Assembly (NCBI GenBank): GCA_016716135.1
Contig: JADJWX010000028.1
Coordinates: forward strand, 248,001 to 312,000
Direction of reading: 5' to 3'
Source of the DNA: Lewinellaceae bacterium
GTDB taxonomy: Bacteria > Bacteroidota > Bacteroidia > Chitinophagales > Saprospiraceae
DNA length: 64,000 nucleotides
Part shown: positions 44,588 to 54,200 of the stretch, piece after piece
Position numbering within the stretch: position 1 is the first letter of the stretch
Layout: every line of letters starts with the position of its first letter
Program-made: the position numbers and the translations under genes
Notes under the pieces: generated by a model
Databases searched by the model: none
What the model was told of the DNA's origin: nothing
Seen by the model: only the letters and a program-made list of their open reading frames with translations

Positions 44588-45406
44588 ATGCGCATCGTTA
44601 TTTCCCTGTTTCTCCTCTCCTGTTGTTTTTTGGGCTTCGCCCAAACTACGCACCCTTTGCTGGTAAAAATGCAGCAACAAGCAGAAGCCGTGGAATACGG
44701 ATCCTACCGGATTGAGGCATTTGAGCAATACCCGTACAGCAAAGATTCCATTTTTTACCGCGGCACCTGCGCCTTTAGTCGCTTCGAACATTTCGACGGC
44801 AAAGCCGGCATCCGCTTCGAAGTAGACATGGAAACCCGATACCCCGGGCTGACCAACCAACAGCGCATCGTTTTCGACGGCCGCATGAAATACGACCTGC
44901 GCGGCGACACCCTGGCCATGCTCTACGACAACCGCGAACTGGGCGACGAGTACGCCCTGCGCGGCCTCCAGCATTTCTTTTTTATCCCCTTGCTGCTGCA
45001 CCCCGGGCAAACCCAAAAATTCATGGGCCCCGACAAGTACCTCGGCACGCCGCCCTACGAAACCCTGGGCGATACGATGATCGGCAAAACCAATTGCACC
45101 ATCGTCGGCGCCGACTGGGCTCTGGACACCGCCGGTATCAACTGGCAACATATCCGGTTTTTCCTGAGCAAGCAGACCGGCCTGCCGGTGTATTTCAGCC
45201 ACGTGGGCGAAACCCGTCCGGAAGACCCGAAATTGCCTGTAAAGTTTCACCGCCTGGCAATCCGGGTGGAGGAGTGGTCGCAAGCACTGCCACTGAACAG
45301 TTTTTACGTCGACTGGCCCAGCTTGCCTTCCAGTTTTGAAGTGCGGCATTTTCACGACTGTTATCACCGCGAACTCCTGCGTCCGAGGGATCAGCCCGAA
45401 TTGTAA
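44588..45406 (+). CDS. Secreted protein, possibly LolA-like fold
   Basis: A 272-residue protein with a signal peptide (MRIVISLFLLSCCFLGFAQ). The chain is strand-rich (DSIFYRGTCAFSRFEHF, IRFEVDMETRYPGL, MKYDLRGDTLAMLYDN), then has a helix and LGDTMIGKTNCTIVG and LPVYFSHVGETRPE, an order like LolA/LolB or outer-membrane-lipoprotein-sorting-type proteins of Bacteroidota. Family assignment is uncertain. The preferred start is ATG 44588; a -7 box at 44551 precedes it. The following recombinase gene begins within about 12 bases of its stop, so they may share a transcript. Confidence 0.65.
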   Translation: MRIVISLFLLSCCFLGFAQTTHPLLVKMQQQAEAVEYGSYRIEAFEQYPYSKDSIFYRGTCAFSRFEHFDGKAGIRFEVDMETRYPGLTNQQRIVFDGRMKYDLRGDTLAMLYDNRELGDEYALRGLQHFFFIPLLLHPGQTQKFMGPDKYLGTPPYETLGDTMIGKTNCTIVGADWALDTAGINWQHIRFFLSKQTGLPVYFSHVGETRPEDPKLPVKFHRLAIRVEEWSQALPLNSFYVDWPSLPSSFEVRHFHDCYHRELLRPRDQPEL

Positions 45407-45418
45407 TTGAACAGCGCT

Positions 45419-46327
45419 ATGGATTGGCCGGTCGCCTTAAAAAGTTTTCACAACTACCTTCTGCTCGAGCGCTCCCTGAGCGCAAACACGCTGGATGCTT
45501 ATCTCGGCGACCTGCAAAAATTTGTGCGTTACCTGGAAATTGAAAACCTGCCGCTCCAGCCCGTACAGGTGCAACGCAGCGATGTGGAGCGATTTATTCA
45601 TTGGGTAAACAAATTAGGGCTGGAAGCCAGTTCGCAGGCGCGGCTGATCTCCAGTCTGCGGGCGTTTTATAAATTTTTGCTGGTGGAAGATGTCCTCGAC
45701 GACAACCCCCTCGACCTGTTGGAAGGCCCCCGGCTGCGCCGGAAAATACCGGAGGTGCTCACCGTCTACGAAATTCAGCAGATGCTGGCGGCTATTGACC
45801 TGAGCGAACCACAGGGGCATCGCAACCGGGCTATTGTCGAAACACTGTACGCTTGTGGGCTGCGCGCCAGCGAGTTGGTCAATTTGCGCCTCAGCAACCT
45901 TTTCCTGCCTGCCGGGTTTATCAAAGTGGTGGGCAAAAACGACAAAGAGCGGCTGGTACCCATCGGCACGGAAGCGGTTAAGTACCTGAATTATTACATC
46001 GGGCAGGTGCGGGCATTTCAGAAAAACATACGCCGCGGACATGAAAACTACGTTTTTCTGAACCGCCGCGGCGCGCGCCTCACCCGGGTCATGATTTTTT
46101 ACATCGTAAAAGAACTGGCGGAAAAAGTGGGTATTCAAAAAACGATCAGCCCGCATACCCTGCGGCATTCATTTGCCACCCACCTGGTAGAGGGCGGCGC
46201 CGATCTGAAAGCAGTGCAGGATATGCTGGGCCACGAAAGCATCACTACTACGGAAATCTACACCCATCTCGATACCGAGTACCTGAAGGAGACCATTTAT
46301 CTTTATCATCCGCGCATGAAATTTTAA
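45419..46327 (+). CDS. xerD: Tyrosine recombinase XerD
   Basis: A 302-residue enzyme starting at ATG 45419 (MDWPVALKSF). The N-terminal SAM-like DNA-binding domain (about 1-90) precedes the catalytic domain with Arg149 in CGLRASELVNLR, Lys173 in VGKNDKERLVPI, His246/Arg249 in HTLRHSFATH, His272 in LGHESI and the nucleophile Tyr281 in EIYTHLD. It resolves chromosome dimers at dif with XerC; length and motifs match housekeeping XerD rather than a phage integrase, and no att site, tRNA or transposon gene is near. Confidence 0.92.
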   Translation: MDWPVALKSFHNYLLLERSLSANTLDAYLGDLQKFVRYLEIENLPLQPVQVQRSDVERFIHWVNKLGLEASSQARLISSLRAFYKFLLVEDVLDDNPLDLLEGPRLRRKIPEVLTVYEIQQMLAAIDLSEPQGHRNRAIVETLYACGLRASELVNLRLSNLFLPAGFIKVVGKNDKERLVPIGTEAVKYLNYYIGQVRAFQKNIRRGHENYVFLNRRGARLTRVMIFYIVKELAEKVGIQKTISPHTLRHSFATHLVEGGADLKAVQDMLGHESITTTEIYTHLDTEYLKETIYLYHPRMKF

Positions 46328-46330
46328 TTT

Positions 46331-46358
46331 ATCCGCCGTAGCCTCAGCGAAGGCGGAT
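46331..46358. repeat. Short palindrome ATCCGCC...GGCGGAT
   Basis: The 7-base arms ATCCGCC (46331-46337) and GGCGGAT (46352-46358) surround 14 bases. It lies between the xerD stop and the EVE gene and may act as a terminator or REP; no T run follows. Confidence 0.4.
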
Positions 46359-46380
46359 TTGCCCATACAAACATTACTCA

Positions 46381-46794
46381 ATGAACTACTGGTTAGTAAA
46401 ATCCGAACCCGATGTGTACAGTTTCGACCGCCTCACCGCCGACGGCAAAACCCGCTGGGATGGCGTGCGCAACTACCAGGCCCGCAACAACCTGCGCGCC
46501 ATGAAAACCGGTGACTTTTGCCTGTTTTACCACAGCAACATCGGGCTGGAAATCGTCGGTATTGCCCGGGTACTCAAGGAACATTATCCCGACCCCACAG
46601 CTGAAAAGGGCGATTGGTCGGCAGTAGACCTCGGTCCGGTGAAACCGCTGAAGCGCCCGGTGCCGTTGGCGGAGATCAAAGCACACCCGGCGTTGCAGCA
46701 ATTTGGCTTGGTTCGAAATCCGCGTTTGTCGGTAATGCCGGCTACATTCGACGAGTTTTCAACCCTATTAGCCTTGGGCGAGACAAAACTTTAG
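46381..46794 (+). CDS. EVE-domain protein
   Basis: A 137-residue protein, the size of a lone EVE (PUA-like) domain. Its opening MNYWLVKSEPDVYSFDRL, WDGVRNYQARNNLRAM, DFCLFYHSN and the C-terminal VRNPRLSVMPATFDEF are the family signature. EVE domains bind modified bases in nucleic acids, as in human THYN1. Function in this organism is unknown. It follows xerD after 53 bases and a short palindrome. Confidence 0.92.
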   Translation: MNYWLVKSEPDVYSFDRLTADGKTRWDGVRNYQARNNLRAMKTGDFCLFYHSNIGLEIVGIARVLKEHYPDPTAEKGDWSAVDLGPVKPLKRPVPLAEIKAHPALQQFGLVRNPRLSVMPATFDEFSTLLALGETKL

Positions 46795-46816
46795 CGCATT
46801 TAGCGTTTAATACGGT

Positions 46817-47386
46817 ATGACAAATATTCATTTCAACAGTCGTGGCGGCGGAGGCATAGGTTGTCTGCTTTTTGGCATCCTTGCACTTGTTGCGGCTTAT
46901 TATATTCTGAGCGGTTTTTTCTTTTTGCTTTGGTGGGCGGCGCCCGCGTTGTTTGTGCTGGCCCTGATCATCAACTGGCGCGCAGTGTTGGATACCGGAC
47001 AAAGTTTGCTGAAGTATATCCAAAACAACCCGGTAGCCGGGTTGGTGATCGCTGTGCTGGTGCTCATCGGCACCGGGCTTTTGCCAACCGGCATGGAAGC
47101 CTTGGACCGCGTCGGGTATTGGGTAGTACAGGGCGGGTTCACCCTGCTTTCAGGGTATGTGCTGTTGCGGGCGCTGGGATATAACCAATTGAAAAAGTTT
47201 CGCCGCACCATGCAACAACAACCGGGCTATTCGCAACCCGTGGAAGAAGAGTTTATCGAGTTTGAAGAATTAGAAAGCAAACCCAAAAATGTACCGCCGG
47301 TATCCGACGAACATGTGAAGCCACCACAATCGATCAAGCGTAGGAAGCCCGATCCGGACCAATCCTTCGATCAATTATTCCAATAA
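46817..47386 (+). CDS. Small membrane protein, unknown function
   Basis: A 189-residue protein. A short Gly-rich lead is followed by hydrophobic stretches at about 14-35 and 36-52, then 73-92 and 98-118, suggesting four spans; the last 70 residues form a charged, Pro-rich cytoplasmic tail (EEEFIEFEELESKPK, KRRKPDPDQSFDQLF). I do not recognise a family. It lies between the EVE gene and the yceD-rpmF operon, which has its own promoter. Confidence 0.65.
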   Translation: MTNIHFNSRGGGGIGCLLFGILALVAAYYILSGFFFLLWWAAPALFVLALIINWRAVLDTGQSLLKYIQNNPVAGLVIAVLVLIGTGLLPTGMEALDRVGYWVVQGGFTLLSGYVLLRALGYNQLKKFRRTMQQQPGYSQPVEEEFIEFEELESKPKNVPPVSDEHVKPPQSIKRRKPDPDQSFDQLFQ

Positions 47387-47400
47387 GTATGTTTTTACAC

Positions 47401-47431
47401 TTGGTCAATTCCGTGCAGGAACTTACCTTTG
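47401..47431 (+). promoter_or_regulatory. Promoter of the yceD-rpmF operon
   Basis: TTG at 47401-47403 and TACCTTTG at 47424-47431 are 20 bases apart, a full match to the Bacteroidota housekeeping promoter. The start codon is 27 bases downstream of the -7 box. Confidence 0.7.
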
Positions 47432-47458
47432 CAGCCCGTTTTTCAAAAAGTAGTGGCG

Positions 47459-47992
47459 ATGGACCCGTTAGTAGCGTATTCCATTCCGATTCTGGGATTA
47501 AAATTTGGGATACATCAATATACATACCAGTTGGACGGTGCGTTTTTTCGCCACTTTGAAGATTCGCCAATTGAGGATGGGAAGATTGATGTGACGTTGC
47601 AGTTGGATAAACGTTCCGACATGTTGTTGCTGGATTTTACGTTTAGTGGATACAGCCATGCCGAATGTGATCGCTGTACTGCCCATATTCACCTTCCTTT
47701 GTCGGGAAACCGGCAATTGGTGGTGAAATACGGCGACGCGGAAGGCGAGGAGGAAGATGAGGTTGTTTTTATTTCGCGGGAAGCTTCGATATTAAAAATT
47801 GCAACTTATGTGTACGAGTTTGTGATTTTAGCGCTCCCGATAACCAATACCTACGATTGCGAAAACGACCCGAATCCACCCTGCAACCGCGACGTTTTGA
47901 AATATTTGAATAATGGCGCCGATGAAGGTACTTCCAACCCGGTTTTGGGATGCACTCAAAGGCTTGAATTAACCGCTCAACCGGGAATATAG
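47459..47992 (+). CDS. yceD: DUF177 (YceD) protein; 3' end frameshifted
   Basis: A 177-residue reading as printed. DUF177 features are the N-terminal IPILGLKFGIHQYTYQLD, the cysteine pair HAECDRCTAHIHLP, and DVLKYLNNGADEG. YceD is co-transcribed with rpmF and is thought to act in 23S rRNA maturation. The printed tail after TSNPV (LGCTQRLELTAQPGI) is unlike the family. Dropping one T from the run at 47943-47946 gives NPVWDALKGLN and a stop at 47970-47972, which fits the expected DPRWDALK-type ending. So the true end is probably 47972. Confidence 0.88.
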   Translation: MDPLVAYSIPILGLKFGIHQYTYQLDGAFFRHFEDSPIEDGKIDVTLQLDKRSDMLLLDFTFSGYSHAECDRCTAHIHLPLSGNRQLVVKYGDAEGEEEDEVVFISREASILKIATYVYEFVILALPITNTYDCENDPNPPCNRDVLKYLNNGADEGTSNPVLGCTQRLELTAQPGI

Positions 47993-48040
47993 TCCCGTAA
48001 AGCGCACTTGATTAATTAACGAATAACTTGACTACAAGTC

Positions 48041-48247
48041 ATGCCAAATCCTAAATGGCGGCATTCCAAGCGCCGTACCCGCGCTCGCCGCACGCACTAC
48101 AAGACTGAAGTTCCACAAATTGCTACCTGCCCGACCACAGGCGAACAGCACCTTTTCCACCATGCTTATATGGTTGACGGTGACTTGTACTACCGCGGCC
48201 AGGTATTGGTTCCGGGAAATACCGCAGAGGAAAGTACCGAAGGTTAA
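48041..48247 (+). CDS. rpmF: 50S ribosomal protein L32
   Basis: A 68-residue protein with the L32 pattern MPNPKWRHSKRRTRARR, then EVPQIATCPTTGEQHLFHHA. It is basic at the N-terminus and is the usual partner of yceD. Only one of the zinc-binding cysteines of the classical form is present, so this is the non-zinc type. A terminator at 48281-48326 follows. Confidence 0.97.
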   Translation: MPNPKWRHSKRRTRARRTHYKTEVPQIATCPTTGEQHLFHHAYMVDGDLYYRGQVLVPGNTAEESTEG

Positions 48248-48280
48248 TACACCTTACCACTTACAGCAATTTTTGAGGAG

Positions 48281-48326
48281 GCTCCAGTCCCGGACACCTA
48301 AGTGCCGGGGCATCGTGGGGCTTTTT
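48281..48326 (+). terminator. Candidate terminator after rpmF
   Basis: An interrupted stem, GCTCC (48281-48285) with GGGGC (48317-48321) and CCCGG-A-CAC with GTG-CCGGG inside it, is followed by TTTTT. It separates rpmF from ridA. Confidence 0.5.
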
Positions 48327-48358
48327 CTATTTTATCCTGTTGGAAAATATTCATTGCT

Positions 48359-48748
48359 ATGAAACAACTCATCAACACCTCCAATGCTCCGGCGCCGATC
48401 GGTCCATACAACCAGTCGGTAGCCTTCAACGGGCTGCTCTTTATTTCAGGCCAAATTGCACTCAACCCTGCTTCAGGCGATCTCGTATTGGATAATATTG
48501 AAGCCGAAACGCACCAGGTATTGAAAAACCTGAAAGCTATTCTTGAGGCCGGCGGTTCGGGTTTGGAGCATGTTCTAAAAGCCACAGTCTTTGTAAAAGA
48601 CATGAATCAGTTTGGCCGGATCAACGCAGTATATGGCGAATATTTTAAACCGGAGTTTGCCCCGGCGCGTGAACTGGTGCAAGTTTCTGAATTGCCGAAA
48701 TTTGTAAATATTGAAATTTCGGTAATTGCCGCTACGGATAAAAAGTAA
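48359..48748 (+). CDS. ridA: RidA-family enamine/imine deaminase
   Basis: A 129-residue protein with INTSNAPAPIGPYNQSVAF, LFISGQIALNPASGDL, VLKATVFVKDMNQFGRINAVYG-type sequence and the conserved Arg in APARELVQVSELPKFVNIEI. RidA trimers hydrolyse reactive imines such as 2-aminoacrylate formed by pyridoxal enzymes. The start is ATG 48359 (MKQLINTSN). It is followed by trpS after 42 bases on the same strand. Confidence 0.92.
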   Translation: MKQLINTSNAPAPIGPYNQSVAFNGLLFISGQIALNPASGDLVLDNIEAETHQVLKNLKAILEAGGSGLEHVLKATVFVKDMNQFGRINAVYGEYFKPEFAPARELVQVSELPKFVNIEISVIAATDKK

Positions 48749-48790
48749 GCAATAAGTATTTTTCTATAAATCCACTATAGTTTTCTATCC

Positions 48791-49795
48791 ATGAAAAACA
48801 TTCTCTCTGGCATCCAACCTACCGGCGATTTACATATCGGCAACTACTTTGGAGCAGTTCAGAATTGGGTACGGCTTCAGGAGGAATATAATTGTTTCTA
48901 CGGAGTAGTGGATTATCACTCCATGACAATGCCGTACAAGGCAGACCAGCTTCGGGAGAATACCTGGAAAATGGTTTTTTATCTGTTGGCCTGCGGTATC
49001 AAACCGGAAAACCTTTTTGTACAAAGTCTGGTCCCCGAACATGCGGAACTCGCCTGGGTGCTGAGTTGCCTTACGCCGTATGGCGAACTGAGCCGAATGA
49101 CTCAATTTAAAGACAAAACGGACCAGTTAAAAGAAACGGATAAGGAAGCCTTTGTAAGTGCCGGTCTTTTTAGTTACCCGGTATTGCAGGCGGCCGATAT
49201 TTTGATCTATCACGCCGATTACGTACCGGTTGGGAAAGATCAGGAGCAGCACCTTGAATTGTCGCGCAATATTGCGCAACGGTTCAATTTCCAGTTTGAC
49301 AAAGAATATTTCCGGCATCCGGAGCCGCTGTTTACGGAAACCCCTAAGATTTTGTCGCCGGCCGACCCTTCAAAAAAAATGAGTAAAAGCCTGGGTGAAA
49401 AGCACTACATCAACCTGTTTGGTGATGAAGACCGCGTGCGTAAACAAGTTAAGTCGGCCGTGACCGATACCGGTGACACCCCGGCCGGCACAATGAGCCC
49501 GGGAGTCGAAAATTTGTTCGAAATTTTGCGCGCCTGCGGCCAACTCGATGCCTATACTGCCTTGATGACCGACTATAAAGCCGGCGCATTGCGCTACAGC
49601 AATCTGAAGGAAACCGTAGCCGATGCTCTGGCTGCGCTCACCTCGGCTTTTCGCGAGCGCCTGCACACCCTGCATGCCGACAAGCGGGCAGTGAAGGCGC
49701 AGATTCAGGACAGCAGCGCCGTCATTCGCAAACGCGCGCAGCAAACATTGAAAGAGGTGCGGGAAATTACTGGTTTGTTATCGATGAAAGTTTGA
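48791..49795 (+). CDS. trpS: Tryptophanyl-tRNA synthetase
   Basis: A 334-residue class I synthetase, standard length. The HIGH-type motif is GDLHIGNYFGA (residues 13-23) and the KMSKS motif lies at 196-200 (KKMSKSLGE). Other marks are LVPEHAELAWVLSC, YPVLQAADIL and VPVGKDQEQHLELSRNIA. It charges tRNA-Trp. A strong terminator follows at 49841-49879 between it and the convergent susD-like gene. Confidence 0.96.
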   Translation: MKNILSGIQPTGDLHIGNYFGAVQNWVRLQEEYNCFYGVVDYHSMTMPYKADQLRENTWKMVFYLLACGIKPENLFVQSLVPEHAELAWVLSCLTPYGELSRMTQFKDKTDQLKETDKEAFVSAGLFSYPVLQAADILIYHADYVPVGKDQEQHLELSRNIAQRFNFQFDKEYFRHPEPLFTETPKILSPADPSKKMSKSLGEKHYINLFGDEDRVRKQVKSAVTDTGDTPAGTMSPGVENLFEILRACGQLDAYTALMTDYKAGALRYSNLKETVADALAALTSAFRERLHTLHADKRAVKAQIQDSSAVIRKRAQQTLKEVREITGLLSMKV

Positions 49796-49840
49796 CTTGG
49801 GGATACAGGATAAATTTATCGCCCAATGTGTTTCAAAAGC

Positions 49841-49879
49841 AAATGGGTCAGCGGAATAAAACCGCTGACCCATTTTTAA
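49841..49879. terminator. Bidirectional terminator, arms AAATGGGTCAGCGG
   Basis: The 14-base arms AAATGGGTCAGCGG (49841-49854) and CCGCTGACCCATTT (49862-49875) flank AATAAAA, with A and T runs on the outside. It separates trpS from the convergent susD-like gene. GTCAGCGG also forms the arms of the palindrome within icmF at 57772-57802. Confidence 0.88.
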
Positions 49880-49911
49880 TAAAATTTACAAACTCAAATT
49901 TTAAACGCAGG

Positions 49912-51222
49912 CTAAATAGTCGGATCGGGCGGGGTATTTACGTTGTTATTCCGTTCGCTGTTCGGATAGGGATAAAAGTTGCGGTTCCGCTCTTCGTTGG
50001 GTTCATTTGGGCCGGGCCGACCAAAGCGCCGGCTATCCTCCAAACGCATACCCGACATCATCATTTCGTAACAGCGATTGGTATAGATGGCCTCCAGAAT
50101 CGCTTCTTTTGTCAGCGGGCCACTATATCCAGTATCATCAGCGCCAATACCGAACACATCATCGGAATCTTCTTTATGCAACACTTTGTCTAATTCGGTC
50201 TTTGCTTCGTTCAGCATATCTTTCCGGGCATAAGCCTCCGCCCGAATAAGCAGCATTTCGCCTGGCACATACACCGGTATAGCTGCAGTAGCGCTATTGA
50301 AGAACCCTGCTGCGCGAAAGTCGTTGTTCATTGGCATCAGATCCTCAAAATAAAACTCCAGGCGTAAATCATTTACCCGCTGCAAAGCGGGTGGAAGGCC
50401 CAGCGTAAGGTCTACCGGTTGATAAACGTTGTTGGTCAAAATAGAAACAAATGCAATAGGGTTGGTATTGACCGCATCGAACACAAAGGTAGACTTCGAA
50501 GACAGGTCGACCGCACCGGCAGCACTTATGGCAGCATCGTGGTTCCCCAGCATATTGTTATAGCGCGCCAGCAATGCGTTGATCGTATTGAGGGCATCGA
50601 TACTGGCAGGTGTTTTGGCTTTAAAGGCTGCTGAAACAGGTGTGGCGGTTACGACCGCTTTAGCGGCTTCCAAGGTTGCAACAGCATCTTGAAGCGCTTC
50701 GGTTCGCGGGCTGAAACGGGCATTATCGCCTGTTTCCAGCGGTATCTGTTCGTAAAACTGCGCCAGAGTTCCGTTGGCAAGCGCTTTAAAAATGGAGGCC
50801 ATGGCAATCAGGCCGGAGCGTACACCGGCATCGGGTACCTTGCTTGCGTTGGCGAGCACTTTGTCGGATTCGTTGCGCACAAGCAGGCATTCTTCCCAAA
50901 TGTTGGCGGTAATGCCATTGCTGGGGAGCAGGGTACCCTTACCAATAGCGACTTCGTTTTCCGCCAGGTTCCCCGGATTGATGAGCCTGAGTTCGAAGGT
51001 GCTGAAACCCGAGCCGGCCACGGTTGCGTATAAGGGACTTTGGCGGCCCACACTCCAGCGCTTTTGAATTCCGACCGTGAGGCCGATGAGGCCATCGGCG
51101 CTGTTCAGCACCTGGGTTTCCGTTGCTGCGCCGGGATTGGTAAAGTCCTTTTCACAGGCCGAAAAAGCATGCGCCAAGATCAGCACTGCGAAAAATGCAG
51201 TATATTTTTTTATAGTTCGCAT
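49912..51222 (-). CDS. susD: SusD/RagB-family outer-membrane lipoprotein
   Basis: A 436-residue lipoprotein (Cys23 in AFSACE). The TPR-type helices and SusD signature are visible: YFEDLMPMNNDFRAAGFF, PVYVPGEMLLIRAEAYARKD, KEAILEAIYTNRCYEMMMSGMRLED, DSRRFGRPGPNEPNEERNRNFYPYP. SusD caps a SusC pore and captures its substrate. It is shorter than many SusD proteins (about 500). It lies 48 bases downstream of the susC gene in the same direction, hence the same operon. The substrate (glycan or peptide) is unknown. Confidence 0.93.
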   Translation of the reverse strand: MRTIKKYTAFFAVLILAHAFSACEKDFTNPGAATETQVLNSADGLIGLTVGIQKRWSVGRQSPLYATVAGSGFSTFELRLINPGNLAENEVAIGKGTLLPSNGITANIWEECLLVRNESDKVLANASKVPDAGVRSGLIAMASIFKALANGTLAQFYEQIPLETGDNARFSPRTEALQDAVATLEAAKAVVTATPVSAAFKAKTPASIDALNTINALLARYNNMLGNHDAAISAAGAVDLSSKSTFVFDAVNTNPIAFVSILTNNVYQPVDLTLGLPPALQRVNDLRLEFYFEDLMPMNNDFRAAGFFNSATAAIPVYVPGEMLLIRAEAYARKDMLNEAKTELDKVLHKEDSDDVFGIGADDTGYSGPLTKEAILEAIYTNRCYEMMMSGMRLEDSRRFGRPGPNEPNEERNRNFYPYPNSERNNNVNTPPDPTI

Positions 51223-51270
51223 AATGTCAAATTTGAGTGAAGGTCAAATAATCCGTTCGTCGTCGGTTGT

Positions 51271-54200
51271 TTAAAAATTCGTTCGAATCGAAAATGTATA
51301 GGTGCGTGGGATGGGCACCTGGCCGAAATTTACATTTCGCATGAGGTTGCTCTGGCCACCGGCATTTGTTTCCGGATCGTAACTAAAAAAGTTATCGATC
51401 GAAAAAAGGTTGCGGCCACCAAGGGAAATCACCGTATTCTCCAAAACATTACCAATTTTGGGAATGGTGTAACTGAGCGTCACCTCACGCAGTTTGGTGT
51501 AAGAACCGTCTTCCATCCGCCATTCGAGAATGGGATATACTCCCCATATCCAACCCCGCGGAAGTTCGCCGCTGAGCTCTTTTTCGGCAAACTCGCCGAT
51601 ACCTACACCCTGCCGGGTACGTTTGTCGGCATCAAATACGTCTTGCCCCTGTACACTTTCCACTACGGCTGTAAGGCTCCAGCGTTTGAAGTTGAGCGTC
51701 GTGCTGGCGCCGAGGATGTAGTCCGGATTCGGGTCTCCGATCACTTTTTCCAGAACGGTACCGGTAGGTTGGCCGTTAGCGTCGCGCATAGGCTGACCGG
51801 TATCCACATCGCCGCGTTCTTGTTGCAGAAAGCCTTCAGGAGTCAGCAAGGGCGCCCCGTTGGCATCGCGCGCAATGTAGGTACCGTAAAAAACGCCCAA
51901 CGGTTGGCCGTTGACCACAAATATGGGCGCGCCGGTCACGTTGGGAATAGCCGTTCGGGCTTGGCCAAGGTTTGTAACCATGTTGCGGTTGCGAGTGAAG
52001 TTGACGCCAAAGTCCCAGGAAAAACTGCTGGTGCGCACCGGTGTACCGTACAGAGAGAGCTCCAGACCTTTGTTTTCGAGCGTACCGATATTATTGGTAA
52101 TAGCGCGTCCACCCTGCGAAGCAGCCAAGGAGCGATTGACAAGCAGGTCTTCGATTTCCTGGCTGTACCAGGTGAATACCAGGCCTAAACGATCGCTGAA
52201 CAAGGCAATGTCGGCGCCGAATTCAAGTTCGGTAGCCCGTTCCGGTTTCACATCCGGGTTGGCAAGGGTGTTACTTTGGTTGATAGCAATACTGCCGGCG
52301 AGGTTACCGGTGGTGAAGGTGGAAAAGCGGTCGTATGGCCCGATCGCCGTCAGGTTCCCCGATTGGCCCCAGGAAGCGCGCAGTTTGGCGGTGCTGACAA
52401 TATTGCCCAGGCGGCTGTCTTTCCAGAAGGGTTCGCTCGAAAGAAGGTAACTCGCACTCACCTTCGGGTACAAGATGTTGCGATTGTCTTCACTAAAAGT
52501 AGAAGCGCCATCCATGCGCACGGCGGCGGTCAGGAAGAGGCGGTCTTTAAAGCCTACCGTTTCCTGCAGGTAATAGCCCCAAATCCGAAAGCGCGCGTCG
52601 GTAGCCGCCGGGTTCAGCACGATGCTGGCGCCATTGACTGTCGAGACAAAAGGCGCCAGGCCACGTCCCTGCGCTACCACGTAGGTGTTTTTGGAAAACT
52701 GGTTGCTGTAGCCCGCCTGGGTGTTGAGCGTGATGTTGCCAAAATCCAGTTTATATGAAGCATTGATATCGTTGTTGATTAAAAACACATTATTGTTGGC
52801 CGTAGAAGCATAGCCGTCGTTGAAATACGTATTGTTTACGTTCGGATACGGATACGGCGGAATGAAAATATTGCCTTCCTGGCCATATGCATCGATACCG
52901 GTAATAAAGTCGATGGATAATCCGGGTAGTGGAAATAGTTTCAACTGAAAGTCGGTAATCGCGCGGTTGACCTCCTGGTTGATATCAAAATCCTCGATAA
53001 CGCTCAGGGGGTTCACCCGTGTAGGTTCTACTGCTTTCAGGTTGCCCAAGGCATCGCGCTCGGTAATATCCCAAATATTATTGGTGATATTGATCGCGTT
53101 TACAGGGCTCCAGAATACGTTGCCGTCGGGCTTTTCATTCGAAAAGGAGTTATTGTAACTCAGGCCGATGGAAAAACTGGCCCAGCTGTTCACGGTTTGG
53201 TTGTACCGAAAACGGGCGCCGTAGCGCTGAAAATCAGTATTGCGTACAATACCCTGGTTCTTTGTATACGAAATGGAGGCATAGTAATTGGATTGCTGGT
53301 TGCCACCAGTCACCGAAAGGTGTTGGTCGGTACCCAGGCCGGTATCGAACACTTCATCCTGGTAATCATAGCGGGTTACGGTTACCTTATCGGTAGAAAA
53401 ATTAGCCCCTACGGTGAGCGCACCGGTTGTGGGATTGGTTCCGGCAATGGGATACAAGCGTTGGTCGGCGCTGCCGAATTGTTCGTTGCGCAGGTTGGTA
53501 TACACCTTCTTGCGCAATTCGTTTACATTAATTCCGGTACTGAATGAAAACCGGGGCGTACCCGAGGCGCCGCGTTTGGTCGTGATCAGGACCACACCGT
53601 TGGAAGCACGCGAACCGTAAATAGCCGCTGCGGCTGCCCCGTTGATCACCTCGATCCGCTCGATATCGTTGGGATTAATATCCGACAAGCGGTTCGTTCC
53701 GGGTTCGGATGCGCCGCCTGTGGCGTTGATGTTTGTAACGTTGGCGGTTTGATTGCTAATCACCACCCCATCGATTACGTACAGGGGTTCGGATGACCCA
53801 AGCAGGGTGCTCGCACCCCGGAGGCGAATGCTAAAACCACCGGCCGGGTCTCCCGAGTTTTGCTGAATCAATGCACCCGGCAATTTCCCCTGCAAAGCGC
53901 TATTGAGGCTTTGAGGGTTTGCAGCGACCAATTCGTTGGACTTAATCGAGTTGATTGCATTACCCAGCTGCTTTCGTTCTGTTGTAACCGATGAACCAAC
54001 AACAAGTAGCTCATTCATGCGAAGGATGTCTTCCCCCATCACGGCATCAACTGTGAGCGGGCTGCCGCCAATCGAAATTCGTTTGCGCACACTGGCAAAG
54101 CCAACGTAACTAAATACGATTTCGTAATCGCCTGGAGTAGCATTGCCACGCAGGCTGTACCGACCGTCAGTACCGGTACTGGCGCCGGTATTTAGTCTCG

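Noticed and set aside
45419..46327. Tyrosine recombinase as sign of an integrated element
   Set aside because: Length, motifs and housekeeping neighbours fit XerD; no tRNA, direct repeats or phage genes are present.
48359..49795. Conflict or defence operon around ridA and trpS
   Set aside because: These are ordinary housekeeping genes between two terminators, with no nuclease or NTPase gene.
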